A DNA stretch of 64,000 bases from Flavobacterium frigidarium DSM 17623 (GCF_000425505.1 NZ_AUDO01000004.1:1-64000), one strand, 5' to 3'; shown: positions 8,326-18,493, counted from the first letter of the stretch. A program made the numbers and translations. Notes: generated by a model not told the origin, from the letters alone.

Positions 8326-9234
8326 AATTTCCTCTTATTAAAAGTTTAAACAATACAACTCTCTCTTCCTTTTAGTTTTAACTAGCTATTCACTTCACTT
8401 ACATATTCTTACAAATAGAAAACTACTGAATGATCCAAAATAAAATTTCGCAAATAACTTGGTAGTACTTCTTTTACCCTAAAGTATAGAGATAAATTGA
8501 GTTCTTTATATACCTGATTAGCAATGGTATTATTTGTCCTCTAGTGGCAGTTCACATTAATTTATAGTACAACTTTAATCACCTTTTTTCAAAAATCAAC
8601 TTTTAGAACAGTCAAATCTATACTTCGCTCAATTTCAACTTAACTCCAATCTTCAAAGCACATTTATACTTCCGCTACGCTTCAGGATAAAAGAGCTTAG
8701 TCGGATAATTGATAAAATAATCTTGAAAATTAAAGCCACTAACTACGTATAATTTTCAAGATCCTTTTACATGGCTTCCATAGCCATTTTATTATTTTGG
8801 AGAAATAGTGGATGGATAACATTATACAGTACTTATTTGAAGAGTCGCTTTTTTCTTTGTAATCCCAAATAATCTTCTTTACAACCCTGCTTCCAGTCTA
8901 TTACTATTCAAAAACCAGTATGCTTTTGTTCCACTTCAAGAGCAAAGGTATACTAGTGTTTTTTACGCAAAAAAAAGGTCAAGCCCTACGGGTTTATCAA
9001 AAAATCTCCACCCATTCGGGTTGTATTTATTTGATAAAACCTTGTTTTTGCTAAACACTAACCTTTTATGCTCTCGAAACGAAACATAGCATACTCCGGT
9101 TCTTTGGACGAATAAAAAAAATGTCAACAATGAAATTTTATACTATTTATAATGGAATTAGAGTGAAACAAAACAGCACCTCCTCTCATTACCGAATAAA
9201 TTAATTTAAACAATAAATCTAAAAAGTAAAAATC
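8326..9234. other. 909-bp non-coding region of the element with a long imperfect palindrome
   Basis: I see no supported gene between the divergent HTH gene and ssb. The notable structure is the imperfect palindrome at 8954-9060, listed separately. The rest is unstructured AT-rich DNA with short hairpins such as atggct/agccat near 8770. Confidence 0.6.
8954..9060. repeat. Long imperfect inverted repeat, 107 bp
   Basis: The outer arms are tagtgttt (8954-8961) and aaacacta (9053-9060). Inside them gcaaaaa pairs with tttttgc, aaggt with acctt, and gtttatcaaa with tttgataaaac, with small bulges. The centre holds a second hairpin (ccctacggg / cccattcggg region). It lies 175 bp upstream of ssb and could be a regulatory RNA structure, a single-strand initiation site or a replication origin. 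Confidence 0.55.
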
Positions 9235-9627
9235 ATGAACATCATCGGAAGATTAACAAGGGATGCGGAAGTATACACAACACCGCAGGAGAGAAAAGTG
9301 GTAAATTTTTCAGTAGCTATTAATGATAGTTACCGAAATAAGCAAGGCGAACGCATAGAGCAAACTAGCTATTTTGATTGCTCCTACTGGATAAGTCCAA
9401 ATGTTGCCAAAATACTCCTTAAAGGGGCTTTAGTAGAGCTAACAGGAAGAGTGAGTACAAGAGCCTGGACTGCTACTAACGGAGAACTAAGAGCTAGTTT
9501 AAATTTTCATGCCTCGACTATTAAATTACATGGAGGTAGTAAAAAAATAGAACAGGCACAGGCCGTCGTAAAACAAGAAAACACAAAGATCATCCTAGAG
9601 GAGCCTGTAGATGACCTACCATTTTAA
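9235..9627 (+). CDS. ssb: Single-stranded DNA-binding protein of the element
   Basis: The 130-residue protein has an OB-fold starting MNIIGRLTRDAEV, with VVNFSVAIND and SYFDCSYW strands and the VELTGRVSTRAW segment. It ends in the acidic tail DDLPF that recruits partner proteins in SSB families. It would coat single-stranded element DNA during conjugative transfer and re-synthesis. It is followed after 44 bp by the DUF932 gene, probably in one operon, as in many Bacteroidota elements. Confidence 0.92.
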   Translation: MNIIGRLTRDAEVYTTPQERKVVNFSVAINDSYRNKQGERIEQTSYFDCSYWISPNVAKILLKGALVELTGRVSTRAWTATNGELRASLNFHASTIKLHGGSKKIEQAQAVVKQENTKIILEEPVDDLPF

Positions 9628-9671
9628 CACTAAATACTTAATCATTTTTTTAACTCTTAAATTTTAATATC

Positions 9672-10739
9672 ATGGCACACAATTTAAATTTCAACGAAAG
9701 AACAGGACGTTATTCCTTTTTTAGCGTACAAGAAAAAGCTTGGCACGGTTTGGGTCAAATAGTAACAGACTATCCAACAAGCGCGCAAGCAATTAACCAC
9801 GCAGGACTTGATTATGAAGTTACAAAAAGTCCGCTTTATACCAAGGCGTCAAACATAATTGATCCTACTGACAATTTAGCGATAATAAACAATGAGGTCA
9901 ACGTACCCAATTATTTTGCTACAATCCGCACGGATAACAATACCGTTTTGGGTGTAGTCGGTAAAGACTATCACATCGTACAAAATCGTGAAGCATTTAG
10001 TTTCTTCGATTCCATTGTAGGTGGTACTGATGGGATTTTGTACGAGACTGCAGGCGCTTTAGGAAATGGAGAACGTATTTTTATTACGGCTAAATTACCA
10101 GACTATATTCGTGTGGGCAATGGTGATGATGTTACAGAAAAATATATTTTCCTCACTACTTCACACGATGGTAGCGGAAGCATTACGGCAGCGTTTACAC
10201 CCGTTAGGATTGTTTGCCAAAATACCCTAAACGCTTCGCTGCGCAATATGAGTAATGTGGTACGCATACGCCATACTTCAGGAGCTAAACAACGTTTGGA
10301 GAATGCGCACAAAGTAATGGGATTAGCAAACCAATTTAGCAATCAGTTAGAAGACATTTTTAATAATTGGGCAAAAGTAAAAGTGCACGATCATGAGGTT
10401 AAAAAAATGATCCAATTCGCACTTTGCCCCAACAAAGAAACCTTACAACATCTTAAAGCTGGAAATGAGGACGAAATATCCACAGTTTTTAAGAATACCG
10501 TTGAAGATGCTTTTGCCTATGCTATGACAAGCGAAACACAACAAATGAACACGACAAAAGGAACTTTGTTTGGAGCGTACAACGCTGTAACAGGCTACTA
10601 CCAAAATGTACGTAGCTATAAGGATAGCGAAGCCAAATTGCAATCCATTATTTTGGGTGGTACTGCACAATTAAAATCTCAAAAAGCTTTTGAAATCTGT
10701 ACTAATTTTCAAAATATGGGTACAAACTGTTTTAATTAG
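9672..10739 (+). CDS. DUF932 (phage/plasmid-like, TIGR03299 type) protein
   Basis: The 355-residue protein is typical of the DUF932 family found on plasmids, phages and conjugative elements. Visible family features are WHGLGQIVTDYPTS near residues 25-38, LGVVGKDYHIVQNREAF in the middle, and SHDGSGSITAAFTPVRIVCQNTL. The biochemical role is not known. Together with ssb it forms a module that accompanies conjugative elements, so a link to DNA processing or establishment is reasonable. A strong terminator follows. Confidence 0.88.
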   Translation: MAHNLNFNERTGRYSFFSVQEKAWHGLGQIVTDYPTSAQAINHAGLDYEVTKSPLYTKASNIIDPTDNLAIINNEVNVPNYFATIRTDNNTVLGVVGKDYHIVQNREAFSFFDSIVGGTDGILYETAGALGNGERIFITAKLPDYIRVGNGDDVTEKYIFLTTSHDGSGSITAAFTPVRIVCQNTLNASLRNMSNVVRIRHTSGAKQRLENAHKVMGLANQFSNQLEDIFNNWAKVKVHDHEVKKMIQFALCPNKETLQHLKAGNEDEISTVFKNTVEDAFAYAMTSETQQMNTTKGTLFGAYNAVTGYYQNVRSYKDSEAKLQSIILGGTAQLKSQKAFEICTNFQNMGTNCFN

Positions 10740-10756
10740 TGTTTTCTTTTAAAACC

Positions 10757-10794
10757 ATAGACGGCCCACTTTGATAGTGGCCGTCTATTTTTAT
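10757..10794 (+). terminator. Terminator after the ssb-DUF932 operon
   Basis: A 10-bp stem (atagacggcc / ggccgtctat), extended by cact/agtg, is followed by TTTTTATT. It starts 18 nt after the DUF932 stop. Confidence 0.85.
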
Positions 10795-10841
10795 TAGTAT
10801 CGTTTTTTTGTTCTACGGAATACATATCTTGAAATCTTGAA

Positions 10842-10889
10842 CTTCAAAAAGACCTTCCCTTATAAATGGTCGGGAAAGTCTTTTTGAAG
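10842..10889. terminator. Strong 18-bp hairpin, probably a bidirectional terminator or structural element
   Basis: cttcaaaaagaccttccc (10842-10859) pairs with gggaaagtctttttgaag (10872-10889) with one G-T type mismatch and a 12-nt loop. It lies in the 354-bp gap between the convergent DUF932 and histidine kinase genes. The rest of that gap holds only an 8-bp inverted repeat (ataggata / tatcctat, 10972-10992). Confidence 0.6.
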
Positions 10890-11093
10890 AAACTAGTTGA
10901 ACCACTTCAGAAAAAAGTAATCAGTACGCAACGCTTCCTTCTATTTTTCCTGAAAAGGTTCGCGTTAAATTATAGGATATCCATTATCCTATCTATTTTA
11001 GTTGAACTTTTATTTAAGCCTAAAGTATTAGGACAATCTTTTTGACTTTGATTATTTACTTCAGTTCAACTTATAGTATTCGATTTAATATAA

Positions 11094-12809
11094 CTAATCT
11101 ACATTCATCATTATACTAAATGTACTCCCTAAACCTAGTTCACTTTCTACTGTTATTTTACCACCTTGGGCTTCAATGAATTCTTTACTTATTGCTAATC
11201 CCAAACCTGTTCCAGATTTACTGCTTCCTGGAATTTGAAAATACTTATCAAACACTTTATACTTGTATCGAGAATCAATTCCTTTTCCCGTATCGATAAC
11301 TTGAAATACAACTTGACTATCCGATTGACTTATTTGCACGACAATTTCACTCTCTATATTAGAATAAGTAATGGCATTGGTTAAAAAATTAATTAAGACC
11401 CAAGCCGTTTTTTCACTATCTGCTGTTATAAATGGTAGATTTTCTTCCTCATCAATAACAATTTCAATTTGTTTATTTTCTGCTTGCATTTTTACTGCCT
11501 CCACCGCATGATGTACTATTAAATAAGGACTTGTTTTCTCAATTTTCAAATTTATCTTACCAGTTTCTAATTGTGAAATATCAAGTAGCTCTCCCGTTAA
11601 TTTAAGTAGCCTTTGGCTATCCTCTTTTATACTGTCTAAGAGTTGCTTTTGTTCCTTATTAATCACTCCAGTGGCTTCTTTTTCTAGCAGTTGCAGACTA
11701 AATTTTATAGAGGATATTGGCGTTTTTAGTTCATGTGATACTGTCGCTATAAAGTTGGTTTTAGCAAAATCTAATTCTTTGAAAAAAGTAACGTTTCTCA
11801 GGATAATTACATTTCCAATAGCGATCTCTTTCTCCTCACCCGTTGGCGTAATCGTAATATCGACCACTTCTTTTTCGAAATAGCTTTCTCTATCATCTGC
11901 AAATATTTTTATTGGCAATATCTTTTCATTAGTTTCTAAGGTGATTAGCAATCGTATTAAATCATTATTTACAGCCAAAGCGGCTACATTTTTGCCTACA
12001 ACATCACTTTGCTTTAAACCAAATATAGTCAGAGCTTCATCATTAACGAATAAGATACTATTGCTCGTGTCTAATCCTATAATAGGATCATGCATTTTAT
12101 TAATTAATGTTTCTAATCTTTTCTTTTCGAAAGATAAACTATACAAATTACTGTTGTTGTATTCCTGTAACTTTTCGGCCATGACATTGAAGGAACGAGC
12201 CAAGTCTCCAAATTCATTGTGTTGTAAAAAATGTACCCTTTCAGAGTAGTTCTTGTTGGCAATTTCTTGAATACTCGTTGTTAACTCCTTAATAGGATTA
12301 GCAATATTATTGGGTAAATTTACTAATAGATTAAAGGCTATCAGGAAACATAAAGTTCCCAGTATCATGATATAAAAATTTGCTGTTTCAGCGGTCTTCT
12401 GAGCGATATCACTTTTTAGTTTTATTGCATCGGTATTGAGTTTCATGATCTGTAAAATCACATCACGCATCTCGGCTTTAGCTCCAACTGATCCATTGCC
12501 TTCTTTTAATGACTGAAAAGCTATTTTAAGCTTATTGGTCATATTCGCTTCGTTTTTCTCCGTAATATTCAGAAGCTGTAACTCTAAATTTTGACCAAAA
12601 ACCACAGTAGCATCCATATTATTCTCGCCAATGTCCTCCATTGCCATTAACATATTCCTAGAATACTCTAAAGAATCATAATTGGCTTTAAGGATATTTT
12701 GAGTATCTTGTTTTATCGAATTGATATAATAGACACTAACAACTGAAAGTAAAATTATTAATGAAAATAATAAGCCTACACTTAAGTTTAATTTAGTTTT
12801 AATTCTCAT
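11094..12809 (-). CDS. Histidine kinase of the kdp locus (HAMP-PAS-HisKA-HATPase)
   Basis: The 571-residue membrane sensor kinase has TM1 (about 10-30), a short extracytoplasmic helical region, and TM2 (about 148-168). HAMP, a PAS-like region (about 235-335) and HisKA with phosphoacceptor His near 359 (SHELKTP) follow. The HATPase has LINFLTNAITYSN, DTGKGID and GTGLGLAISKEF. Its ATG overlaps the stop of the KdpD-sensor gene (TAATG), so the two are coupled. In E. coli KdpD both parts are one 894-residue protein; here the turgor/potassium sensor module and the kinase are separate polypeptides. The likely partner is the NtrC-type regulator at the other end of the locus. Confidence 0.88.
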   Translation of the reverse strand: MRIKTKLNLSVGLLFSLIILLSVVSVYYINSIKQDTQNILKANYDSLEYSRNMLMAMEDIGENNMDATVVFGQNLELQLLNITEKNEANMTNKLKIAFQSLKEGNGSVGAKAEMRDVILQIMKLNTDAIKLKSDIAQKTAETANFYIMILGTLCFLIAFNLLVNLPNNIANPIKELTTSIQEIANKNYSERVHFLQHNEFGDLARSFNVMAEKLQEYNNSNLYSLSFEKKRLETLINKMHDPIIGLDTSNSILFVNDEALTIFGLKQSDVVGKNVAALAVNNDLIRLLITLETNEKILPIKIFADDRESYFEKEVVDITITPTGEEKEIAIGNVIILRNVTFFKELDFAKTNFIATVSHELKTPISSIKFSLQLLEKEATGVINKEQKQLLDSIKEDSQRLLKLTGELLDISQLETGKINLKIEKTSPYLIVHHAVEAVKMQAENKQIEIVIDEEENLPFITADSEKTAWVLINFLTNAITYSNIESEIVVQISQSDSQVVFQVIDTGKGIDSRYKYKVFDKYFQIPGSSKSGTGLGLAISKEFIEAQGGKITVESELGLGSTFSIMMNVD

Positions 12810-13936
12810 TAGGATAAAATTATAAGGTCAACATTTGATGAAGCCAACTTATTTAATAATTTATTAAATATACTTGAAGACAAAATTACTTTAAATAAAT
12901 TGAAATGTGGTTTTCCGATGCAAACCGTTGTAATCTGTTTTTGCTCTACTACTTCGAGAATAGCATCGGTAATTTTACCGTTTTCTTTTTTTATTACTTC
13001 GGCGCCTAATTGAGTTGCTAATTTTAAATTATTGATGAGATAGCGCTGTTTAGCAAGCGGAATTCTAACACTACTCTCTTTCGGTGTCTGCACATACAAA
13101 ACCATCCACTTGCTGTTGTAATAACTTGCTAAACGCGCCGTTTTTCTAATCACAATTTTGGCCGTTTTGTCATTACTGCTAATACAAGCCAATAATTTAT
13201 CTTGTCTAAAATTGGTGTTTTTAGGCTTTTCATGCTCTACTTTTCGAACCACTTGACTAGCTACTTCTTTTAGTGCTAATTCACGTAATTGAAGAATCTG
13301 ATCTGATTTAAAAAAATTAGTCAAAGCCATTTGTATTTTGTCTTCTGCATAAATTTTACCTTCCTTCAATCTGTTTATCAATTCCTCTGCGGTTAGATCA
13401 ATATTGACTACTTCATCTGCCATACTTATAACATTATCAGGTACGCGCTCTTGTACTTCCACGCCCGTAATTTCCTTTACCACCGTATTTAAACTCTCTA
13501 TATGTTGAATATTTACAGCAGAAATAACGTTAATACCAGCTTCTAAAACTTCCAAAACATCCTGCCACCGTTTTTCATTTTTACTACCCTGAATATTAGA
13601 GTGTGCTAGTTCATCTACAATTACGACCTCTGGCCTCAGATTAATTATAGCTTGAACATCTAGTTCCTCTAGTTCTTTACCTTTATAGAAAATTGTTCGC
13701 CTTGGTATTATAGGCAAACCAGTTATTAATTCCTGAGTTTCTTTTCTAGCATGTGTCTCTATATAACCTATTTTAACATCAATCCCTTTTTTTAATAAAG
13801 TATGAGCTTCTTGTAGCATTCGATATGTTTTGCCTACTCCAGCACTCATACCAATATAGATTTTAAACTTTCCTTTCCTGGATTTTTGAATCAAATCCAA
13901 AAAATGTTGTGCATTATTTTCCCTTTCTTGTTCCAT
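12809..13936 (-). CDS. kdpD: KdpD N-terminal sensor module without kinase (KdpD + Usp domains)
   Basis: The 375-residue cytoplasmic protein matches the N-terminal KdpD sensor domain. It has Walker A GMSAGVGKT (residues 29-37), GYIETHARKET, and Walker B-like VVIVDELAHSN. A Usp-like domain follows (about 245-375, LLACISSNDKTAKIV and the end segment SSNVDLIIL). The DUF4118 membrane domain and the kinase of canonical KdpD are missing, and the length agrees with the short KdpD proteins seen in Bacteroidota. It is coupled by TAATG to the downstream kinase gene. It probably senses cytoplasmic K+ or nucleotide state and modulates that kinase. Confidence 0.87.
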   Translation of the reverse strand: MEQERENNAQHFLDLIQKSRKGKFKIYIGMSAGVGKTYRMLQEAHTLLKKGIDVKIGYIETHARKETQELITGLPIIPRRTIFYKGKELEELDVQAIINLRPEVVIVDELAHSNIQGSKNEKRWQDVLEVLEAGINVISAVNIQHIESLNTVVKEITGVEVQERVPDNVISMADEVVNIDLTAEELINRLKEGKIYAEDKIQMALTNFFKSDQILQLRELALKEVASQVVRKVEHEKPKNTNFRQDKLLACISSNDKTAKIVIRKTARLASYYNSKWMVLYVQTPKESSVRIPLAKQRYLINNLKLATQLGAEVIKKENGKITDAILEVVEQKQITTVCIGKPHFNLFKVILSSSIFNKLLNKLASSNVDLIILS

Positions 13937-14071
13937 ATTCGCTTTGATGCTTCAAATGATTTGCCGTCTACCCTTTTTATATTTCAGTAATGAATGGCCT
14001 TTTCTCGATTGTACACTTCCCTTTAACAAAGATTTAGATTACTTAATGATTTAGAAATAGACCTACTGCTT

Positions 14072-14635
14072 TTATTTTGTTATCCTGTCTAACTCGGAAT
14101 TCAGCATCACAATGTTAATAGTTTTAGGCCCTAGACATGTTATTAATCTTTTTTCGGTATGGTCTACAATGATAGAATCTATAATTTTTGTCGAAATCTT
14201 TCTAGCTTTTGCGATTCGTGACACTTGCTTTTTGGCACAATCTATAGTAATGTTTGGACTCATAAACTTAGATTCGTTCAGGATAGATTGTGATTTTCCT
14301 TTTCTGTGCACCCTTATTTTTTTTTCAGAAACGAGTTTTTCTGTTACTGCAGTGGGATAAAACAATTCGCAAGGCTTTGTTAGTTTACTGCTATCTAATG
14401 GCGCTACTTCGTCAAACTCTTCATCCAAAGTTGTACTCCAAAAATATACATCATCACTATATTGCTTGTCTATTGTGGGAGTAGTAACTTCAAGTCTATA
14501 AATAGAGCTAGGCTCTGGTATTAATTGATCTGAATTGCTTTTCTGGCATCCCACAAATAGGACTAAACTTGCTAATCCAAAAAATAGAATACTCAAAAAT
14601 ATATTACTTCGTTTTAAAATTATTGTTTTCATCAT
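14072..14635 (-). CDS. KdpC-like lipoprotein (divergent KdpC paralogue) in the kdp locus
   Basis: The 187-residue protein has a lipoprotein signal (LASLVLFVGC, lipobox Cys near 30). Its C-terminal half aligns by eye with the genuine KdpC encoded 1.3 kb upstream. SPNITIDCAKKQVSRIAKARKIS matches KdpC DPNISVASAKVQITRVQKTRKIS in order (compare SPNI/DPNI, AK.Q, R..K.RKIS), and CLGPKTINIVMLNSELD matches IFGPTKVNVLKLNIALD. The N-terminal half keeps a YFW motif as in KdpC DKYFWGRPS. The lipid anchor replaces the KdpC transmembrane helix. It may be an accessory or regulatory subunit of the Kdp ATPase. The homology is clear in pattern but the function is inferred. Confidence 0.75.
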   Translation of the reverse strand: MMKTIILKRSNIFLSILFFGLASLVLFVGCQKSNSDQLIPEPSSIYRLEVTTPTIDKQYSDDVYFWSTTLDEEFDEVAPLDSSKLTKPCELFYPTAVTEKLVSEKKIRVHRKGKSQSILNESKFMSPNITIDCAKKQVSRIAKARKISTKIIDSIIVDHTEKRLITCLGPKTINIVMLNSELDRITK

Positions 14636-14748
14636 AATTATTAAGGTTAAGACAATATTACAGTCTCATTACCCTTTAGACTCTTTTTTTAAGTCTCTTG
14701 CAATGGATTGTAGACACATTTTTATTAAGTAAAGGCTATTATCAAGTT

Positions 14749-15831
14749 TTAAAATTTTACCGCTAAGGATGTTGACAGAACCAAACTTTCATTAGCAGCT
14801 CCTCCCCCTCGTTTAACATAAATAGCGTCTTTGCTAGAGTAATTCTTCACTTCTACTCTCCAAACTAAATTTGAACCTATTCTATAATCTGAATTTACGG
14901 ATGCACCATAGGTTTCAAACCCATCTGGAGTTCCTGTTACGATAATTACTCCTTTTTTATCTTGATAATATTCTGCTCTTACTGCCAAATTTAATTTATA
15001 AGTTACCGCAATTTGTGTCATTGCTGAAGCTCCATACCATTTGTTGTATTGATCGCCTTGAGAGCTACTCTCTTCCCAACCTAAATCGAATCCTGCCATC
15101 AATTTCACTTTACTTGTTAGCTCAAATTGTCCGTAAAAATCATGAAAATAACGCCTTTGACGTACATCATCTGGTTTATCGTTTCCAATAAAAGAACTGC
15201 TGTTCAAGGTTATTTTGTTTGTTGGCTTGTAAATTAGTTGATGCCCATAAGCAGGAGTAGTATTTCCATCCACGCGCTGAATTCTTTGCCAACCATTTAA
15301 ATACAATCCGGAGAATTCCCATTGGCCACTTGGAGAAACATAAGTGATTTTGGCTCCAGCCTCAAAATAGGGAGAATTCTCAGCCATTATACTTCTAGTT
15401 AAGGTAATGCAGTCTAAGCCAACAGCACTTTCAAAACCGATATGTGAAGGTAAAATCCCAGCGGTAATCCATAAATTTTGACTTTTTATAACTTTGAATC
15501 CTACGTTTGCTTCATAAACATTTTTTAAAACTCCAGGCTCAGCGGAATAATTTGCGTTCATAAAAGAACCAGCTCCTAAAGCCAAATTAGCGCGAACTAA
15601 TTCGGTATCATAAGTGGCTTTTAGTAAACCCAGATTTAAATTGACCTCATTGTTTCGATTGTGACTGTAAATAAAGGCTGGACGTGTATTCGTTTCAGGA
15701 TTATTGACATCGTATTGAAAGTAGGTTTCAACATATCCCGAAAATGTCAGCGGATTTTTTTTCTCTTCTTGCGCAAAAGCAGCACTCGATAAAACAAGTG
15801 ATAAGGTGACAGTAACTATTTTAGTATTCAT
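14749..15831 (-). CDS. Outer-membrane beta-barrel porin of the kdp locus
   Basis: The 360-residue protein has a signal peptide (cleavage near AAFAQEE, about residue 20) and alternating amphipathic strands ending in the C-terminal phenylalanine (LAVKF), typical of an outer-membrane barrel. It resembles the porin-2 (BBP2/OmpL-like) group. It lies between kdpC and the KdpC-like gene on the same strand, with a terminator-like hairpin in front. A role in letting K+ or osmolytes across the outer membrane is inferred from context. Confidence 0.78.
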   Translation of the reverse strand: MNTKIVTVTLSLVLSSAAFAQEEKKNPLTFSGYVETYFQYDVNNPETNTRPAFIYSHNRNNEVNLNLGLLKATYDTELVRANLALGAGSFMNANYSAEPGVLKNVYEANVGFKVIKSQNLWITAGILPSHIGFESAVGLDCITLTRSIMAENSPYFEAGAKITYVSPSGQWEFSGLYLNGWQRIQRVDGNTTPAYGHQLIYKPTNKITLNSSSFIGNDKPDDVRQRRYFHDFYGQFELTSKVKLMAGFDLGWEESSSQGDQYNKWYGASAMTQIAVTYKLNLAVRAEYYQDKKGVIIVTGTPDGFETYGASVNSDYRIGSNLVWRVEVKNYSSKDAIYVKRGGGAANESLVLSTSLAVKF

Positions 15832-15851
15832 TACAATTTATTTATTTGATT

Positions 15852-15882
15852 AAAAAAAAGGGAGATAGCGTTTCATCTCCCT
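15852..15882 (-). terminator. Terminator or attenuator after kdpC
   Basis: An 8-bp stem (agggagat / atctccct, 15859-15882) is followed on the minus strand by eight T. It lies 15 nt after the kdpC stop and before the porin gene, so it probably lowers expression of the porin and sensor genes relative to the pump. Confidence 0.75.
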
Positions 15883-15896
15883 GATTTTTCTATATT

Positions 15897-16457
15897 TTAA
15901 TTCAGTTGATCAAGCGCAATATTTAGTTTTAAAACATTCACTTTTGTAGGTCCAAAAATGCCTAAAAAGGGATGCTCTATATTTGCATCTATTAAAGAAT
16001 TTAATTTTTCGCTACTAATTTTCCTCGTTTTTTGAACTCTTGTAATCTGCACTTTAGCACTTGCAACAGATATGTTAGGATCTAATCCGCTTGCACTAGC
16101 GGTCACTAAATCAATTGGAATATCTAATTTTTTCACCGTAGGATTCTTTAATAAAAAAGTATCAATACGACCTTGAACTACAGCTAAATATTCTTCGTTA
16201 GAAGCTCCTTTATTACTAGCTCCTGAGCCAGCGGCGTTATAATCTACAGCAGATGGTCTTCCCCAAAAGTATTTGTCAGCCGTAAAATTTTGACCAATGT
16301 TGGAGTATCCTATGTTTTGTTTGTATACTACCACTTCACCTTTACCATTATTGGGTGCTAATTGAGCAACTGCCCAAACCGATAAGGGATAAATTACCAT
16401 AAAAAGTACAAGCAGGACAACAGTCATTCTGATTCCGATTATTAAATTATTTTTCAT
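15897..16457 (-). CDS. kdpC: Potassium-transporting ATPase C chain
   Basis: The 186-residue protein has one N-terminal membrane helix (MTVVLLVLFMVIYPLSVWA) and the periplasmic KdpC domain. The motifs DKYFWGRPSAVDYN, GSGASNKGASN, LVTASASGLDPNIS and FGPTKVNVLKLN are all present. I chose the ATG at 16457 (MKNNLIIG): it lies 13 nt after the kdpB stop, and the longer reading from 16499 would overlap kdpB and lacks family sequence. It stabilises the KdpFABC complex and supports ATP-coupled K+ uptake. Confidence 0.95.
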   Translation of the reverse strand: MKNNLIIGIRMTVVLLVLFMVIYPLSVWAVAQLAPNNGKGEVVVYKQNIGYSNIGQNFTADKYFWGRPSAVDYNAAGSGASNKGASNEEYLAVVQGRIDTFLLKNPTVKKLDIPIDLVTASASGLDPNISVASAKVQITRVQKTRKISSEKLNSLIDANIEHPFLGIFGPTKVNVLKLNIALDQLN

Positions 16458-16470
16458 AATTTCTATTTTT

Positions 16471-18480
16471 TTAAATGAATAATGCAACAACAATGTCAAT
16501 CAATTTGATACCTATGAACGGTACAATAATTCCTCCTACACCAAAAAGTAACAGATTTCTTCTCAACAAAGCACTTGCGCCTATTGGTTTGTAGCTCACT
16601 CCTTTTAACGCTAACGGAATCAAGAACGGAATAATGATGGCATTGAAAATTACTGCCGAAAGTATGGCACTTTCAGGACTGTGTAAATGCATAATATTTA
16701 ATCCTTGAAGCGCTGGAATTGCAGTAATGAATAATGCTGGAATGATGGCAAAATATTTGGCAACATCATTAGCAATACTAAAAGTAGTAAGCGTACCGCG
16801 GGTCATTAATAACTGTTTCCCAATTTCGACAATCTCAATTAACTTGGTTGGGTCATTGTCTAAATCAACCATATTTCCTGCTTCCTTTGCTGCTTGCGTT
16901 CCACTGTTCATAGCAACACCAACATCTGCCTGAGCTAAAGCCGGTGCATCATTTGTACCATCTCCCATCATGGCAACTAATCTTCCTGCTAATTGTTCCT
17001 GTATGATGTAGTTCATCTTATCTTCTGGTTTGGCTTCGGCAATAAAGTCATCAACCCCTGCTTTTTCGGCTATGAATTTTGCAGTCAAAGGATTATCTCC
17101 CGTCACCATGACCGTTTTTATACCCATTTTACGAAGGCGTTCAAATCGTTCAAACATTCCCGTTTTGATAATATCTTGCAATTCAATCACTCCAAGTGCC
17201 ACTTCATTTTCAGAAACTACTAAAGGGGTACCTCCGTTTTCAGCAATTATTTTTACTTGATCTAAAAGCTCGGTTGGAAAAGGATTTCCAGCATTTATGA
17301 CTATACTTTTTATAGCATCAGTTGCACCCTTTCTGATTCGAGTTCCGTCAAAATTGATTCCTGAACTTCTCGTCTCCGCTGTAAACTTGATAAATTGTGC
17401 ATTATTCACTTGCAGCGTTAAAGGATCTATTTGTGCTAATTCTACAATTGATTTTCCTTCAGGAGTATCATCCGACATGGAACTTAAAACGGCTGCTTTA
17501 ACCAATTGATCTTGTGAAATACCTGGAGCAGCATAGAACTGAGTTGCTTTCCTGTTACCAATGGTGATTGTTCCTGTTTTATCCAGTAACAATACATCAA
17601 TATCTCCTGCAGTCTCCACCGCTCTACCGCTTTTGGTAATTACATTGGCTCTTAAGGCTCTGTCCATACCTGCTATTCCAATCGCAGATAATAACCCTCC
17701 AATGGTGGTTGGTATCAGGCAAACAAATAATGCGATAAATGAAGCTATCGTAATATTTACATTCGAATAATCAGCAAATGGTTTTAGCGTTATACAAACG
17801 ATTATAAATACTAACGTAAATCCTGCAAGCAATATCGTTAAGGCAATTTCGTTTGGAGTTTTTTGTCGTGAGGCACCTTCTACCAAAGCAATCATTTTGT
17901 CTAAGAAACTCTCCCCTGGCTCATTGGTCACTTCCACAACGATGCGGTCTGACAATACTTTCGTACCACCAGTAACTGAACTTTTATCTCCGCCTGACTC
18001 GCGGATGACTGGTGCCGATTCGCCTGTTATAGCACTTTCATCTATTGTTGCGAGACCTTCTATGATTTCCCCATCCGTTGGAATGGTATCACCCGCTTCA
18101 CAAACAAACAAATCTCCTTTTTTCAGTTGCGATGAAGAAATCTTTTCTCCACTTTGTAAGGTCGCTGGTGTTTCTTCTCTTGTTTTTCGTAAACTGTCAG
18201 CTTGAGCTTTTCCTCGTGCTTCGGCAATTGCTTCTGCAAAATTGGCAAACAACAGTGTAAATAAAAGCACTAGGAATACAACAAAATTATACCCAAAACT
18301 ACCTTGCGATGTTTCACCCGTTAATGTCCAAATAGAGACAAATAGCATAACGATTGTCCCGATTTCTACCGTAAACATTACAGGATTTTTAAATAGTAAC
18401 TTCGGATTCAATTTCACAAAAGACTGCACTAATGCTTGTTGCACAATCTCCTTTTGAAACAATGATTGATCTTTATTCAT
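16471..18480 (-). CDS. kdpB: Potassium-transporting P-type ATPase B chain
   Basis: The 669-residue P-type ATPase carries the actuator motif TGESAPV, the phosphorylation motif DKTGTIT with the Asp at residue 300, and the hinge [21 protein letters not shown]. There are about seven membrane helices. Length and motifs match KdpB. It energises K+ uptake through KdpA. It sits 13 nt downstream of kdpA and 13 nt upstream of kdpC in one operon. Confidence 0.97.
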   Translation of the reverse strand: MNKDQSLFQKEIVQQALVQSFVKLNPKLLFKNPVMFTVEIGTIVMLFVSIWTLTGETSQGSFGYNFVVFLVLLFTLLFANFAEAIAEARGKAQADSLRKTREETPATLQSGEKISSSQLKKGDLFVCEAGDTIPTDGEIIEGLATIDESAITGESAPVIRESGGDKSSVTGGTKVLSDRIVVEVTNEPGESFLDKMIALVEGASRQKTPNEIALTILLAGFTLVFIIVCITLKPFADYSNVNITIASFIALFVCLIPTTIGGLLSAIGIAGMDRALRANVITKSGRAVETAGDIDVLLLDKTGTITIGNRKATQFYAAPGISQDQLVKAAVLSSMSDDTPEGKSIVELAQIDPLTLQVNNAQFIKFTAETRSSGINFDGTRIRKGATDAIKSIVINAGNPFPTELLDQVKIIAENGGTPLVVSENEVALGVIELQDIIKTGMFERFERLRKMGIKTVMVTGDNPLTAKFIAEKAGVDDFIAEAKPEDKMNYIIQEQLAGRLVAMMGDGTNDAPALAQADVGVAMNSGTQAAKEAGNMVDLDNDPTKLIEIVEIGKQLLMTRGTLTTFSIANDVAKYFAIIPALFITAIPALQGLNIMHLHSPESAILSAVIFNAIIIPFLIPLALKGVSYKPIGASALLRRNLLLFGVGGIIVPFIGIKLIDIVVALFI

Positions 18481-18493
18481 TTTTAAATTCTTT

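Noticed and set aside
17898..17920. Partial match to the tRNA end (ctctcccc) as an attachment site
   Set aside because: It lies inside the kdpB coding sequence and the match is only about 8 bases.
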